From: Propionibacteriaceae bacterium
Lineage (GTDB): Bacteria > Actinomycetota > Actinomycetes > Propionibacteriales > Propionibacteriaceae
Direction of reading: 5' to 3'
NCBI GenBank assembly: GCA_031265875.1
Contig: JAISCA010000049.1
Coordinates: forward strand, 62,001-126,000
DNA: 64,000 bases
Shown: in pieces, positions 17,878-28,800 of the stretch
Layout of the letters: the number at the start of each line of letters is the position of its first letter
Numbering within the stretch: the stretch's first letter is position 1
Made by a program: the position numbers and the translations under genes
Notes under the pieces: generated by a model
The model's input: the letters and a program-made list of their open reading frames with translations, nothing else
Database searches by the model: none
What the model was told of the DNA's origin: nothing

Positions 17878-18609
17878 CTAACCATTCGCTGTCTGGGGCC
17901 GGCCCCGCTCTCGGGCCGGCCCCAGGTCGGCCGTGGCGGCCACGGTGGCGGCGCCCCAGACCCGCTGGCCGGCGGCGCGCAGGGCCCGACTGGCCTCGGC
18001 CAGGCTGGCCCCGGTCGTGACGATGTCATCCAGTACCAGACAATGACCGCTCAGCCCGCCGGGCCGGGCCCGCCAGGCCTGATCCAGGTTGGCCCGGCGG
18101 CGGGCGGCGTCCAAACCGGATTGGTCGGCCACGGCCCGGGTCGGAGTCAAGACCGGGCAGACCCGCGTCCTCAGACCGGCGCCAGCCAAGCGACTGGCCG
18201 CCCGCCGGGCCAAGGCCAGACCGAAGTCGAAACCGCGTCGCCGCACGGCGGCGGCGGCCGACGGCACCGGCACCAGGCTGAGCGGCGGCCCCGACCCGGT
18301 CAGGTCCAGCTCCACCGCCAGCCCCTGGACGGCCTGGGCCAAGCGCTCCCCCAGCAGGGCGCATAGCTCCTGGCGGCCGCCGTCCTTGGCCGCCACGATG
18401 ACGGCGGCCAAGGGTCCGGCGTAGAGACCGGCCGACCACAGCGGCAGTCCGGCGCAGGCCAGACGCCAGCCCGGGGCCACCGGGCCGGTGCGAATGGCTT
18501 GACGACAGTCCAGACAGAGCCGCCCGGCCGGGCGACCGCAACCAGGGCAGGCCGCGCCCAAGCAGAGGTCGGCGGCGGCGTCGAGGAAAGGGCCGATGAA
18601 GCGTCGCAC
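17878..18609 (-). CDS. ComF-family phosphoribosyltransferase-like protein
   Basis: 243 residues from the GTG at 18609. An N-terminal Cys-rich segment (CLGAACPGCGRPAGRLCLDCR, two CxxC pairs) probably binds zinc. It is followed by a PRTase fold with the PRPP loop VLDDIVTTGASLAEASRAL near residue 195. ComF proteins are linked to DNA uptake in competent bacteria; in non-competent actinobacteria the role is unknown. The family sits between hpf and lpqB in mycobacteria. A GTG at 18696 is the alternative start. At 18609 CATAGT ends seven bases upstream, which fits a leaderless internal promoter. Confidence 0.8.
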   Translation of the reverse strand: MRRFIGPFLDAAADLCLGAACPGCGRPAGRLCLDCRQAIRTGPVAPGWRLACAGLPLWSAGLYAGPLAAVIVAAKDGGRQELCALLGERLAQAVQGLAVELDLTGSGPPLSLVPVPSAAAAVRRRGFDFGLALARRAASRLAGAGLRTRVCPVLTPTRAVADQSGLDAARRRANLDQAWRARPGGLSGHCLVLDDIVTTGASLAEASRALRAAGQRVWGAATVAATADLGPARERGRPQTANG

Positions 18610-18729
18610 ACCTGGGACTATGGGCCTATCGACCCCGGCCCGACGGCCGACTGAGGCGCCTGTGCATAAGCTCCCGCCAGCCTGTGCGTCGATCACCCGG
18701 CCTGGACTCCCCCGCCCACCGTCCTCGGT

Positions 18730-20472
18730 TCAGCCGCTGTAGGCCACCGCCACCAGGCTCTGGCCGATCGACAACCACTGGTGGGTGTCCTGGTAATGCC
18801 AAGCCCCCCCTTCCTGGTCCAGCACCACCAGCTGGGTGGTTCCGGAGCGGGAAGCCGTGGCCAGACCGATCAGGGGGGCGTCGCTGGGACGGCCCAGCTC
18901 TTGCACGTCGACACCGTCCACGTCGATGAAGTAGGCCTGGCCGATGCCGCTGGGGCGAGCCGCGATGATGGCCAGAGCGGACGAACCGACCCAACTGACG
19001 TCGCTGACGGTCAAGGCGTTGGACTCCCAGAGCGGACGGATGGGCCGCCAACTGGCCAAGTCGACCACTTGACCGGACTGGCGGCGGACCTGGAGCAAAC
19101 CCAGTTCGAGCCGGCCGTCGATCTCCGCCACCACGGCCATTCGCTGACCGTCGGGCGAGAGGCAGAAACTCCGGACCTGCCGGTCGAGCAGGCCGGAGGG
19201 ACTCAGCGAGCGCACCGTCTCGCCTTGGCTCAAGTGGAGCTGGGTGGAAGCGGGCGAACTGGTCATGGCCCAGAGCTGCCCGTCGCTGCCGAATTGAGGC
19301 CGCAACAGACCGCTGCCCTCCATCACTGTCCGATCCGTGCCGGCGTCGACCAACCAGCCCCGAATGACTTGGCCGGCGGTCGCCACCGCCAGCTCTTGGC
19401 CGTCCGCCGACAGCGCCAGCCCGGCGCCGGCCTCGATCGCTCCGAAACGGAGGTCGCTCCCGGCGCTGGGCCGGCCTGGCGGCAGCGCCCCTTCCAAAGG
19501 GACCACGCCCTGAGCGTCCAACCCGTACAGCAGGGCCATCGAACCGGTCTGGACCGAGTCGTAGGACTCGATGCTACGGATGGTCAAGCGCTCGACGATG
19601 GTGCGCTGGGTGGTCTGGCCGACGGTCAAGCTGACCGCCGTGACGCTGGGCATCTGGCGCAAGGTGGCGGCGAACTGGACCGCTAGTAGGGTGGCTTGAT
19701 CGGTCGACAGCTCCAAGGCGGTGTCGTTCAAACGGATGTCGACCAGACCGCTCCCGTCCAGGCTGGGTGGGCCGTTCAGACGCAGGTCGGGCTGGACCGC
19801 GCTGGTGACGATCGGGGCCAGCCAACTGGCCGGACCGGCCAGGACCGCCTCGACGGCGCTGGCCAAACCCCAATCGCCCCGCGGCAGATAGCGCGAGTCC
19901 GGCACCAGGACGCTCCAGCTGTGATCGAAGAAATAGGCGTCGACCCTAACGAAGGTGCTGGTGAAGAGATAGTGCGACAAGGCCAGGCCGGCCGGCGGCC
20001 GGGCGATCCGCCACTCGCCGGCCTCGTTGCGGACCAGGCCGAAGTCATGCTCCCAGCGCGGGTCGGTCGAGCCGGCGAAAGCGCCGTCGACGTCGAGTCG
20101 GCCGATGATGGGCGCCGAGATGGTGACCTGGTTGTCGACCACCCGGGGCACGGCGTCGTCGCCGTAGATCAAGACCTCCGACTCCGGACTCCAGGACTGG
20201 GCGGCTTGATCGGTCAGGTAGAGCCGGGCCGTCACATAATCAGGCTCGAAGGTGGCCATGGCCAAGAGGAAACCATCCACGATGTCGGCCACGCTGGCCC
20301 CTTGGGGCGGCGGCCCCGGGGCGATGGCGACACCGCTGTCGTTCTGCCCCGAACGGCTGCGCGGCTCGGTCATGACCGGCCCGGTCACCGGGATGGCGGC
20401 GCAACCGGTCCAGAGCGACAGCGAGAGCAGAGCCGCCAGCCAGCGCCCGACGCCAGCCCGACCGCTTCTCAT
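18730..20472 (-). CDS. lpqB: Lipoprotein LpqB
   Basis: 580 residues. A signal peptide ends in the lipobox LWTGC (lipidated Cys24), then a GerMN-like region (FVRVDAYFFDHSW..., ALELSTDQATLLAVQFAATLRQM) and a C-terminal beta-propeller-like domain with repeated LxLSADGQELAVAT and FCLSPDGQRMAVVAE strands. LpqB is an outer-leaflet membrane lipoprotein that modulates the MtrAB system. Its ATG overlaps the mtrB stop (ATGA), and the order mtrA-mtrB-lpqB is invariant in actinobacteria. Confidence 0.95.
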   Translation of the reverse strand: MRSGRAGVGRWLAALLSLSLWTGCAAIPVTGPVMTEPRSRSGQNDSGVAIAPGPPPQGASVADIVDGFLLAMATFEPDYVTARLYLTDQAAQSWSPESEVLIYGDDAVPRVVDNQVTISAPIIGRLDVDGAFAGSTDPRWEHDFGLVRNEAGEWRIARPPAGLALSHYLFTSTFVRVDAYFFDHSWSVLVPDSRYLPRGDWGLASAVEAVLAGPASWLAPIVTSAVQPDLRLNGPPSLDGSGLVDIRLNDTALELSTDQATLLAVQFAATLRQMPSVTAVSLTVGQTTQRTIVERLTIRSIESYDSVQTGSMALLYGLDAQGVVPLEGALPPGRPSAGSDLRFGAIEAGAGLALSADGQELAVATAGQVIRGWLVDAGTDRTVMEGSGLLRPQFGSDGQLWAMTSSPASTQLHLSQGETVRSLSPSGLLDRQVRSFCLSPDGQRMAVVAEIDGRLELGLLQVRRQSGQVVDLASWRPIRPLWESNALTVSDVSWVGSSALAIIAARPSGIGQAYFIDVDGVDVQELGRPSDAPLIGLATASRSGTTQLVVLDQEGGAWHYQDTHQWLSIGQSLVAVAYSG

Positions 20473-22070
20473 GGCGTCTCTCTCTGATCCGGCCCGGCCG
20501 ACGACGGCGCCCGCAGATCGGCGTCCTCCGGCACCAGGGGCAAGGGCGAGGCCGTCACCGCCTGATTCGGGCGCCTCGGCAAGGTGACGCGGAACTGGGC
20601 CCCTTGACTGGGCCGGCCCCAAGCGTGGATCGAACCCCGGTGCAAGTGGACGTCCTCCTGTGAGATGGCCAGGCCCAAACCGGTGCCGCCGATATGACGG
20701 GTCCGGGCCGGGTCGGCCCGCCAGAAGCGGCTGAACAGATGCTTGGCCTGATCGGCCGAGAAGCCGACGCCGTGGTCGCGCACGGCGATGGCCACGACCT
20801 CGGAGTCGGCCCTGACCGTGACGTCGATGGGCCGGCCTTCGGAATGCTCGATGGCGTTGGACAACAGGTTGCGCACCAAGCGGGCCACCCGCCGCACATC
20901 GACCTGGGCCAGGCAGGGCCCGTCGTCGTGATGGAAGACCACGTCGGCCCCGGCCGCCCGGCTGAGCTCGGCCAGGGCTGCGATCTCGCCTGTCACCAAT
21001 TCGACCAGATCGGCCTCGTCCAAGCTGAGGACGGCCGCGCCGGCGTCGAAGCGGGAGATCTCCAACAGATCGGCCAAGAGAGACTCGAAACGGTCCAGCT
21101 CTTGGCGCAGCAGGACGACGGCCCGCTGTTCCATCTGGCCCAGGGTTTGGCGGCCGTCGTACAACAGATCGGCCGCCATCCGCACCGTGGTCAAGGGCGT
21201 GCGCAACTCATGCGAGACGTCGGACACGAAACGCTGCTGCAGGCGCGACAGTTCCTCCAATTGCCCGATCCGTAATTGCAACTGGTCGGCCATGTGGTTC
21301 ATGGACCAGGCCAAGCGGGCCAGGTCGTCGGTCCCCCGCACCGGCATCGGCTGGGTCAACTCGCCCGAGGCCAGCCGTTCGGCGGCCTGACGGGCCACCC
21401 GGATCGGCCGCAAGGTCGAGCGGGCCACGACGTAGGCCACCACCGCCATGCCGATGACGACGACGGCGGCGCTCAGTCCCAAAGCGGTGTTGACCACGCG
21501 CAGGGTCTGGGCCTCCTGGGTCATGGGGAAGACGAAATAGACCCGCAGCCTGACCTGGCCGGTCTGACCCACCACGGTCGAACCGACCGCCAAGCCGGGC
21601 GCCGACTCCGAGCCGTCCAGGTAATGCACCCGCGTCGGCATCGCATGGACTTCGGTCGGATCGGCCTCGACGGCTTCCCGTAAGGCCGCTGGGATCGAGC
21701 TGCGGTCGAGTTGGAGTTGGGGCGACAGGGCCGCCACCGGAGTCATGATCCAGATGTAGTAGCGCTGACCGACCAGGCCCCGGGGAATGGCGTCGGCCGC
21801 GATCCGGACCACCACGTCGGAAGAGGTCAACTGTTCCACCCGCGACGAGCTGAGGGCCTGCTCGATCTGGTTGAGGGCGGCGTTGGCGTCGGTCAGGGCG
21901 GCTCCCTGGGCCCGCGTCACGACGCCGCCGGTGACCGAACGGAGCAGGAAGAGACCGGCCACCAAGATGACGACCAAGGTGCCGGCGATGGCCACGGCGA
22001 CCACCCTCAGGGTCAGCGAGGAGAGCCACCAACGCAACGGCGAGGCGCCCGCGACCGACCGGTCCGGCAT
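20469..22070 (-). CDS. mtrB: Sensor histidine kinase MtrB
   Basis: 533 residues. TM1 at about 20-46 and TM2 near 195-215 flank an extracytoplasmic sensor region, followed by HAMP, the H-box VSDVSHELRTPLTTVR, an N-box LVRNLLSNAIEHS and G-boxes DHGVGF and GGTGLGLAIS. MtrB phosphorylates MtrA and links cell-wall growth, division and osmotic stress. It begins three bases after mtrA ends and overlaps lpqB by four bases. Confidence 0.96.
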   Translation of the reverse strand: MPDRSVAGASPLRWWLSSLTLRVVAVAIAGTLVVILVAGLFLLRSVTGGVVTRAQGAALTDANAALNQIEQALSSSRVEQLTSSDVVVRIAADAIPRGLVGQRYYIWIMTPVAALSPQLQLDRSSIPAALREAVEADPTEVHAMPTRVHYLDGSESAPGLAVGSTVVGQTGQVRLRVYFVFPMTQEAQTLRVVNTALGLSAAVVVIGMAVVAYVVARSTLRPIRVARQAAERLASGELTQPMPVRGTDDLARLAWSMNHMADQLQLRIGQLEELSRLQQRFVSDVSHELRTPLTTVRMAADLLYDGRQTLGQMEQRAVVLLRQELDRFESLLADLLEISRFDAGAAVLSLDEADLVELVTGEIAALAELSRAAGADVVFHHDDGPCLAQVDVRRVARLVRNLLSNAIEHSEGRPIDVTVRADSEVVAIAVRDHGVGFSADQAKHLFSRFWRADPARTRHIGGTGLGLAISQEDVHLHRGSIHAWGRPSQGAQFRVTLPRRPNQAVTASPLPLVPEDADLRAPSSAGPDQRETP

Positions 22071-22073
22071 GGC

Positions 22074-22772
22074 TCAGACGCTCCCACCGGCCCGGTAGCC
22101 GACCCCCCGCACCGTCACGACGATCTCGGGATTGTCGGCGTCGCGTTCGATCTTGGCCCGTAGCCGCTGGACGTGGACGTTGACCAGGCGAGTGTCGGCG
22201 GCGTGACGATAGCCCCAGACCTGCTGCAAGAGCTGTTCCCGGCTGAAGACGTGGTCGGGCCGACGGGCCAGGGCCAGCAGGAGATCGAACTCCAGCGGCG
22301 TCAGATTGATCGGTTGGCCGTCCCGGCGCACCTGATGGGCGCCGGCGGCGATCATGATGTCGCCCACCTTGATGGTCTCGGCCTCGCTGGGGACCGGCCG
22401 CCTCAGGCGAGTCTTGATCCGGGCCACCAACTCGCGCGGTTTGAAGGGCTTGGCGATGTAGTCGTCGGCGCCGGCCTCCAAACCGTGCACCACGTCGGCG
22501 GTGTCTGACTTAGCCGTCAGCATGACGATGGGCACGCCCGACTCGGCCCTGATGTCCCGGCAGATGTCGACCCCGTCCCGTCCCGGCAACATCAAGTCGA
22601 GCAGCACTAAGTCCGGTTGACCGACCCGGAAGGCCTCCAGAGCCTGATCGCCGTGGGCGCACCAGATGGTGTCGTAGCCGCCCCGCTTCAGCACCAATTG
22701 CAGCATCTCGGCCAACGAGGCGTCGTCGTCGACGACCAAGACACGGCTGCGTGGGCCGCTCGAATCAGTCAC
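22074..22772 (-). CDS. mtrA: Response regulator MtrA
   Basis: 232 residues. An OmpR-type receiver domain (phospho-acceptor Asp59 in LVLLDLMLPGRDG; TAKS and KPFKPREL follow) is joined to a winged-helix DNA-binding domain (FSREQLLQQVWGYRHAADTRLVNVHVQRLRAKIE). The start is a GTG with GGAAGGA upstream. A possible -10 TAGACT lies 35-40 bases upstream (plus-strand 22807-22812). The mtrA-mtrB-lpqB group is one operon; the gene upstream on the same strand is the giant surface protein, separated by a strong terminator. Confidence 0.97.
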   Translation of the reverse strand: MTDSSGPRSRVLVVDDDASLAEMLQLVLKRGGYDTIWCAHGDQALEAFRVGQPDLVLLDLMLPGRDGVDICRDIRAESGVPIVMLTAKSDTADVVHGLEAGADDYIAKPFKPRELVARIKTRLRRPVPSEAETIKVGDIMIAAGAHQVRRDGQPINLTPLEFDLLLALARRPDHVFSREQLLQQVWGYRHAADTRLVNVHVQRLRAKIERDADNPEIVVTVRGVGYRAGGSV

Positions 22773-22825
22773 GGTCAGGATCCTTCCGGCGCTGGTGATC
22801 GACCCGAGTCTACTGCCCCGGCCCA

Positions 22826-22865
22826 GACCGGGGTTGACTCAATCTATCTTGCGTCAACCCCGGTC
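22826..22865 (-). terminator. 13-bp perfect stem terminator of the giant gene
   Basis: GACCGGGGTTGAC (22826-22838) and GTCAACCCCGGTC (22853-22865) are perfectly complementary with a 14-base loop. It lies 15 bases after the stop of the giant gene and upstream of mtrA. No long U-tract is visible. Confidence 0.7.
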
Positions 22866-22879
22866 CGGTCGACGGTGGG

Positions 22880-25800
22880 TCAGGCGGCGGCTTTGAGCCG
22901 GCGGCGACGCCAGTCGAGCAGACCGAGACCACCGGCCAAGAGCAGGACGGCCAAGCCGGCCCAGGCCGCCGGCAAGGTCGATCCGCCGCTCGGCACGGGC
23001 GGTGGAGGCGGCGGCGGTGGAGGCGGCGGCGTCAGGACGTTCTCCAGCTCGATGGTCAGCCGGTCGCCCGGATCGACCGCGATGGGTTGGTTCAGATCGA
23101 CCGGTTCGACGGGACCGAACTGGTTGACGGCGGTCATGGCGTAGGACCAGGTGTAGCCGGTGGCCTGACCGGCGCTGGACTCGGTCACGACGCAGTACAA
23201 AGCCCGGCTGGACTGGAATTGGAGGCTGGCGCTGGCCTGACCGGGCGGCACTTCGAGGACCTGGTCCACCACCGGGGAGCCGTCGTCGCGATCGGCGCAG
23301 CGCACCGCCAACTGGGCCGGGTCGGGCCTGATCGTCTGATCGGCCGTGGTCAGCTTGGTCAGGCTGACCTGAGCCAACCGGACGTAGTGATTGGTGACCT
23401 GGTAGACCACGTCTTGGCCGGTTGTGACGACGAAGGATTCACCCAGGTCAGCCGCCGGCCCAGGCTGACCGGCCTGGCTGGCGCTCAGGCTGTACGACCA
23501 TTCGACATCCTCACCGGCTCCGTTGTCCGGCTCGGTCACCTGGCAGGTCAGATCTCCTGGAGCCGTCAGATCGAGCGAGGCCGAGGTGGCGCCGGCCGGC
23601 AAGACCACCTCTTGGTTGATCAGGGCCGTACCGGCGGCGGACTCATAGGAGCACTCGACCACCAGTCGGGCTTGGCCGGGCCGCAGGCTGTCGTCGGCCG
23701 TGGCCTGCTTGACCAAGCTGAGGCGGGCCGTCGGCTGCCACTGGTTGACCAGCTCGCAGGCGACCTCGGCCTCATCCACGGTCGGCTCGATGGTGACCGA
23801 GCTGGCGGTCTGAGAACCGGGCACGATCACCGTGCCGGGCGAACAGTTCACCTGCTCCAGCCGCCAAGAGCCCGCCGCCGTGGGCGGCGGCAGAGTCTCG
23901 GCGATGACGTATTGGTAATGCTGGCCGGCGTCGTAGTCGGTGAAGAGGAAACCATCCGGCCAGGGCAAGCCCTGACCGCTGGGCAGGGCCGGGACCGACA
24001 GGTGGGCGGCGTCCAAGCTGGCCTCGGCCCAGTAGACCCGGCCGGTCGGCGTCAGGTCCGAGTTGTCCGTCCCAGCCAACTGGGTCAGGCTGTAGTCGAA
24101 GTCGACCTGTCCGCCGGGGAAGGCGTCGGCTGTCAGCCCGGCCGGATCGATGGTCTTGATCAGGTCGATACTGCCGACCGGCTGGAACCGGTTGACCAGG
24201 GTGCAGTCGGCGTTGTCTTCCGGCGAGAGCGGCTCGCTGCTGGTGGCGGTCCAGACGTCGGCCGAGACCTGGAGGATCTCCATCGCCACCTGGCGGGTGG
24301 CGCCGCCTGAGACCGGGCCGACCTCGCAGCTAGCTTGGACCAGGCTCCACTGGCCATGGGCCAAACCGCTGGAGGCGGTGTCCTCCGTCACCCGCAGGAA
24401 CCCAGCCGGACCACCGGTCTGACTGCTGTGGGAGGCCACCTGAACCGTCGTGGTCTGGGCCACAGGTAGGTTCAGTACGGCCGTGAAGCCGCCGTCCGAG
24501 TAGTCCACGACGAAGTCGAACTCCCCGTCCTCCCCCAGGGCCTGCTTGTGCACCCGCTGGTAAGGCTCCGGCGGAGGCGGCGGCAGGGCGGAGAAGGTGT
24601 TGTCGACCACGATGTCGATGTCGTCGCCGGCTAGGACGGTGAAGGGCTGGTCCAGACCCGGTTGGGAGGTCAAGGGCAGGCCGTGGTTGGTCACCGCCAT
24701 AGTGGGCGGGTCGGCGCTGTAGCCGGCGGCGGCGCCGTCGGCCGGCTCCGTCACCAGACAGGACAGGCTGTCGCCGGGGGCCTGGAAGGACTGGCTGGCG
24801 GCGGCCAGGCCGACGGCGACCGTGACCTGACCGGACAGCCGGGTCTGACCGGACTGGCTACAGGTCAGAGCGACCTGGGCGGGCTGGTCGCGCACGGTCG
24901 GGTCGGCGCTGGTGTGCTTGGTCAACCGCAGGGCGGCCGGTGGCGGCGGCGCCTGATAGGTGTTGTCGACCTCGAAGGCGACCTGGTCGCCCAGACCGAC
25001 CGCGAAGTCCTGTCCTAGATCCGGGCTGGGGCTGACGGCCTGGCCGTTCACGGTCAGGCTGGTCTGGTAGCCGGCGGTGACGCCGCTGGCGGCCCCGGTG
25101 GCGGTCTCGTCGACCCGGCAGGTCAGCGGCGCGAAGGCCTGGAAACCGGTCGAGGTCGAACCGGCGCCCGGCGGCAGGACCAGATCTTGGCTGAAGGCCT
25201 GACCGCTGCCGGACTCGACGCACTGATAGCTCAAGACAGCCGCCCCGGAGCGCAGCGTCAGATCGTCGCTGCCCCGCTTGACGATGGTCAAGCTGCCGCT
25301 CGGGGCCTCGACCCAGCGGTTGGTGAAGGTGCAACTGGCCTCAGGCGATCCCGCCGTCAGCTCCAAGGTGACCGCAGGGCCGGAGCGGGCCACGGTCTGG
25401 CCGCCCTGGCAGGTCACGTCCGCCACCTGCCAACCGCCCACGAAGGTGGCGGCAGGCAAAGACTCGGTGATGACGTACTGGTAGCGGCTCTGCCCGGTCG
25501 TGACCTCGAAACCAGCCGGCCAACTCGCTCCCGGGGTGGCCACCACGCCGCTGTGGGCGGAGGCGTCGACGCTGGCCGCGGCGACGGAGACCTGACCGGT
25601 CGGACTGGATTGACCAGCCAGATCGACGGCGTACTGAGTGACCGAATAGGAGAAATCGGCCGGGAAGGCGTCATAGGCCACCAGACCGGCCGGGTCGACC
25701 GTCTTGACCAATTGGATCTGACCGGCCGGAGTGAACTGATTGGTCACCAGGCAGTCGGCGGCGTCGCCTAGCCCCAGAGGCTGACTGGTCTGGGCCGTCC

Positions 25801-28800
25801 ACTGGTTAGATCCAGCCGGTCCAGGGCTGACCGTCATGGCTTGCTGCCAGACGCTGCCATCGGGCCGGGTGACCTGGCAGGACCCACCGGTCAAGGTCCA
25901 GACGCCGCCGGCGGCGGCCGGGTCCGGGACCGTCTCGGTCAAGCTGATGGAACCGGGCTGGTCGCTCCAGCCCGAGGCCACGGCGACGGCGGCGGCCGGG
26001 CCAGCCGTGACGGAGGCCAGGCTGAGCGGGGTCAAACCGGGCAGGTCGAGGTCGTAGGAGAAGACCCCGGAGCCGCCCAAGGCCAGCTTCCTGATCTGGC
26101 GCTGCGGCAACTGGTCGAAATCATTGCTGACGGCGAAGACGACGCTTTGGCCGGGGACGACCGTGAAAGCCTGACCCAGTTCGACTGGGGAGACCTGACC
26201 GGTCTGGTCGGTCAATTGGGCGCTGACCCTAGGCGCGTAGGCCGGCGCGGCCCCCGAGTCAGGCTCGGTCACCTGACAGGTCAGAGTCTGATCGGACAAG
26301 AAGACCTGGCTGGCCGAGGTTTGGCCGGGCGCGACTGTGACGGCGCCGTCGATCAAGGGCAGGTCAGCCGCGTCGACGCAACTGAGCGCCAACTGGGCCG
26401 GATCGGGCCGAGCCGTCAGGTCGCCCGTGGTGGCCTTGCTGACGGTGACCTGGGCCGGCGGAGTGTAGCCATTGGTGACCGTGAAAGTGACCTGGTCGCC
26501 CAAGGCGACGTCGAAGTCCTCGCCCAAGGCGGGGCTGGGCACGACCGGCTGACCGTTCAAGACCATGTCGACGGTGGCGCTCTGGCCGACCTGGGGACCG
26601 GCTCCGGTGGCCGTCTCGGTCACCTGACAGGTCAGGGCGGCGAAGCTCTGGAAGCCGGTCGAGACGCTGGCCTGACCGGCCGGTAGGACCAGGCTCTGGC
26701 TGAAGGTGACGGGCTGGCCTTGGACGATCTCGGTGCATTGGTAGTCCAAGATGGCCGAGCCCGGTCGCAAACCGGTGTCGACACTGCCGATCTTGACCAG
26801 GCTGAGGCTGGCGACCGGGGCTTCGACCCACTGGTTGGTGAAGGTGCAATCGGTCTCCGGCTGGCTGGCGGTCAGCTCGACCGTCACCGCCGGGCCTGAC
26901 TGCCAGTCCGTGACCGGCTGCGCGCCGGCACAGCTGACCGCTGAGACATGCCAGGCCCCCAGCACCGTCGGAGCCGGCAGGACCTCGCTGATGACGTACT
27001 GGTAACGCCCGCCGCTGGCGGTCGTGACCTCGAAACCGGCCGGCCAACCGCTGTCCGGTTGGACCGGTTGATCGCTCAGATGGTCGGCCGTCATCTCGAC
27101 GCTGGCGCTGGCCGCTAGGCCGGTGGCGCTGGTCTGCCCCGACCCGTCGACGGCGTACTGAGTCACGTTGTAGCTGAATTGGGCCGGCAGGGCGTCGTCT
27201 GGCGCCAGGCCGTCCGGGCTGACGGTCTTGTGCAATTGGATCCGCCCGGCCGGGGTGAACTGGTTGACCAAGAGACAGTCGGCCGCCGCGCCCGCCGGCA
27301 GGTCCTGGCTGGTTAGGGCCGTCCACTGGTTGGAACCGGGCCCAGGCGTCAGCGTCAATTCCAGCGCGCTGACGGCGCCGCTAGCGTCGGTCACCTGGCA
27401 GGAGGCCGTCTGGGCCGTCCAAACGCCACCGGCCACAGCCGGGTCCGGCACGGTCTCGACGATCTGGAGGGGGCCGGCGGCCTGACTCCAATTCGTCGCC
27501 ACCAGACCGGTGGCGCCTGAGGCCAGACTCAGGCCAGTCACACTCTGGGCCTGGCTCTGACCGGGCCAAGCGATCTCGAAGTCGAATTGGCCGGCGCCAC
27601 CCAGGGCTTGCTTCGAGACCTGCCGCCGGGGCAGGTTCTGGAACTGGTTGGCGACGGTGAAGGTCAATTGGTCGCCTCGGGCCACGGCGAAGGCCTGCCC
27701 CAAGCTGATCGGCTGGACGCCGCCTGACCCGTCGCGCAACTCGGCGCTGGCGCTGACGGCGTACGCCTGGCCTTGGCCGCCGCTGGCTTCGGTCACGACG
27801 CAAGACATCGGTTGATCGGCCTGGAACAGGTGCTGGTCCTGGGACAGCCCCGGGGCCACCTCGACCGTGCCGTCGACCAGAGTCTGACCGTCTCCATCTT
27901 GGCAATCGACATTCAAGATGGCCCGTTCCGGCCGGATCGTCTGGTCGGCGCTGGTCAGCTTGACCACCGTCACCTGGGCCGGTGGCGGCGGCGTGTAGTA
28001 GTTGTTCAGTTCGACCCTGATGTCATCGCCTTGGCTGACCGGGAAGTCCCAGTTGAGGTCGAGCGACGCTCCCGGCAGACCGTGGTTGGTCAAGGCCAAG
28101 CGATAGTCCCAGGTCACGCCGCTGGCCGGATCGGCCCCATTGTTCGATTGCAATTCCTGGACCTGGCAGATCAGATCGGTCACGCTGGTGAAGCTGATCG
28201 AAGCGCTGTCCCGCCCTTCCGGCAGGACCAACTCCCGCCGGGTGGCAGCCCCGGAGGCGGCGTCCCGACAGACCAAGTCGACCAGGGCCGGATTCGGCCG
28301 CAGAGCCAGATCCAAGGTGGCGGTCTTGACCAGGCTGAGGCTGGCGGCCGGCACCCAGCGATTGACGAACTGGCAGTCGGCCACCGGGGTGGCGGCGCTC
28401 AATTCGATGACGGCGGTGGCGCCCGTGACCGAGCTGAGAACGGCGCCCGGCTGGCAGGTCACAGCCTCGACCTGCCAGGCCCCGGCCGCGGTCGGAGCCG
28501 GCAGGCTCTCGCTGATCTGGTACTGGTAAGTCGTGGTCTGATCGGAGACTGGGAAACCCTCCGGCCAGGGCAGGCCGCTGGCGCCGGGTTGGATCGGCAC
28601 AGCGGTCAAGCCCAGGCTGGGATCGGGCAGCGCCACCTGGCCGGAGTAGATCCGCCCGGTCGGAGCCAGGGCGCCGCCGCGGGGACCGGACAATTGGGTG
28701 ATGCTGTAGTCGAACTGGGCCGGCAATCCGGCCGCCGGATCGGGCCCGGTCTGATCGGCCGTCTTGGTCAAATTGATCCGGCCGGCCGGCGTGAAGGTGT

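Noticed and set aside
17878-18609. ComF as evidence for natural competence
   Set aside because: ComF-like genes sit in this conserved actinobacterial position without other competence genes, so no such inference is made.
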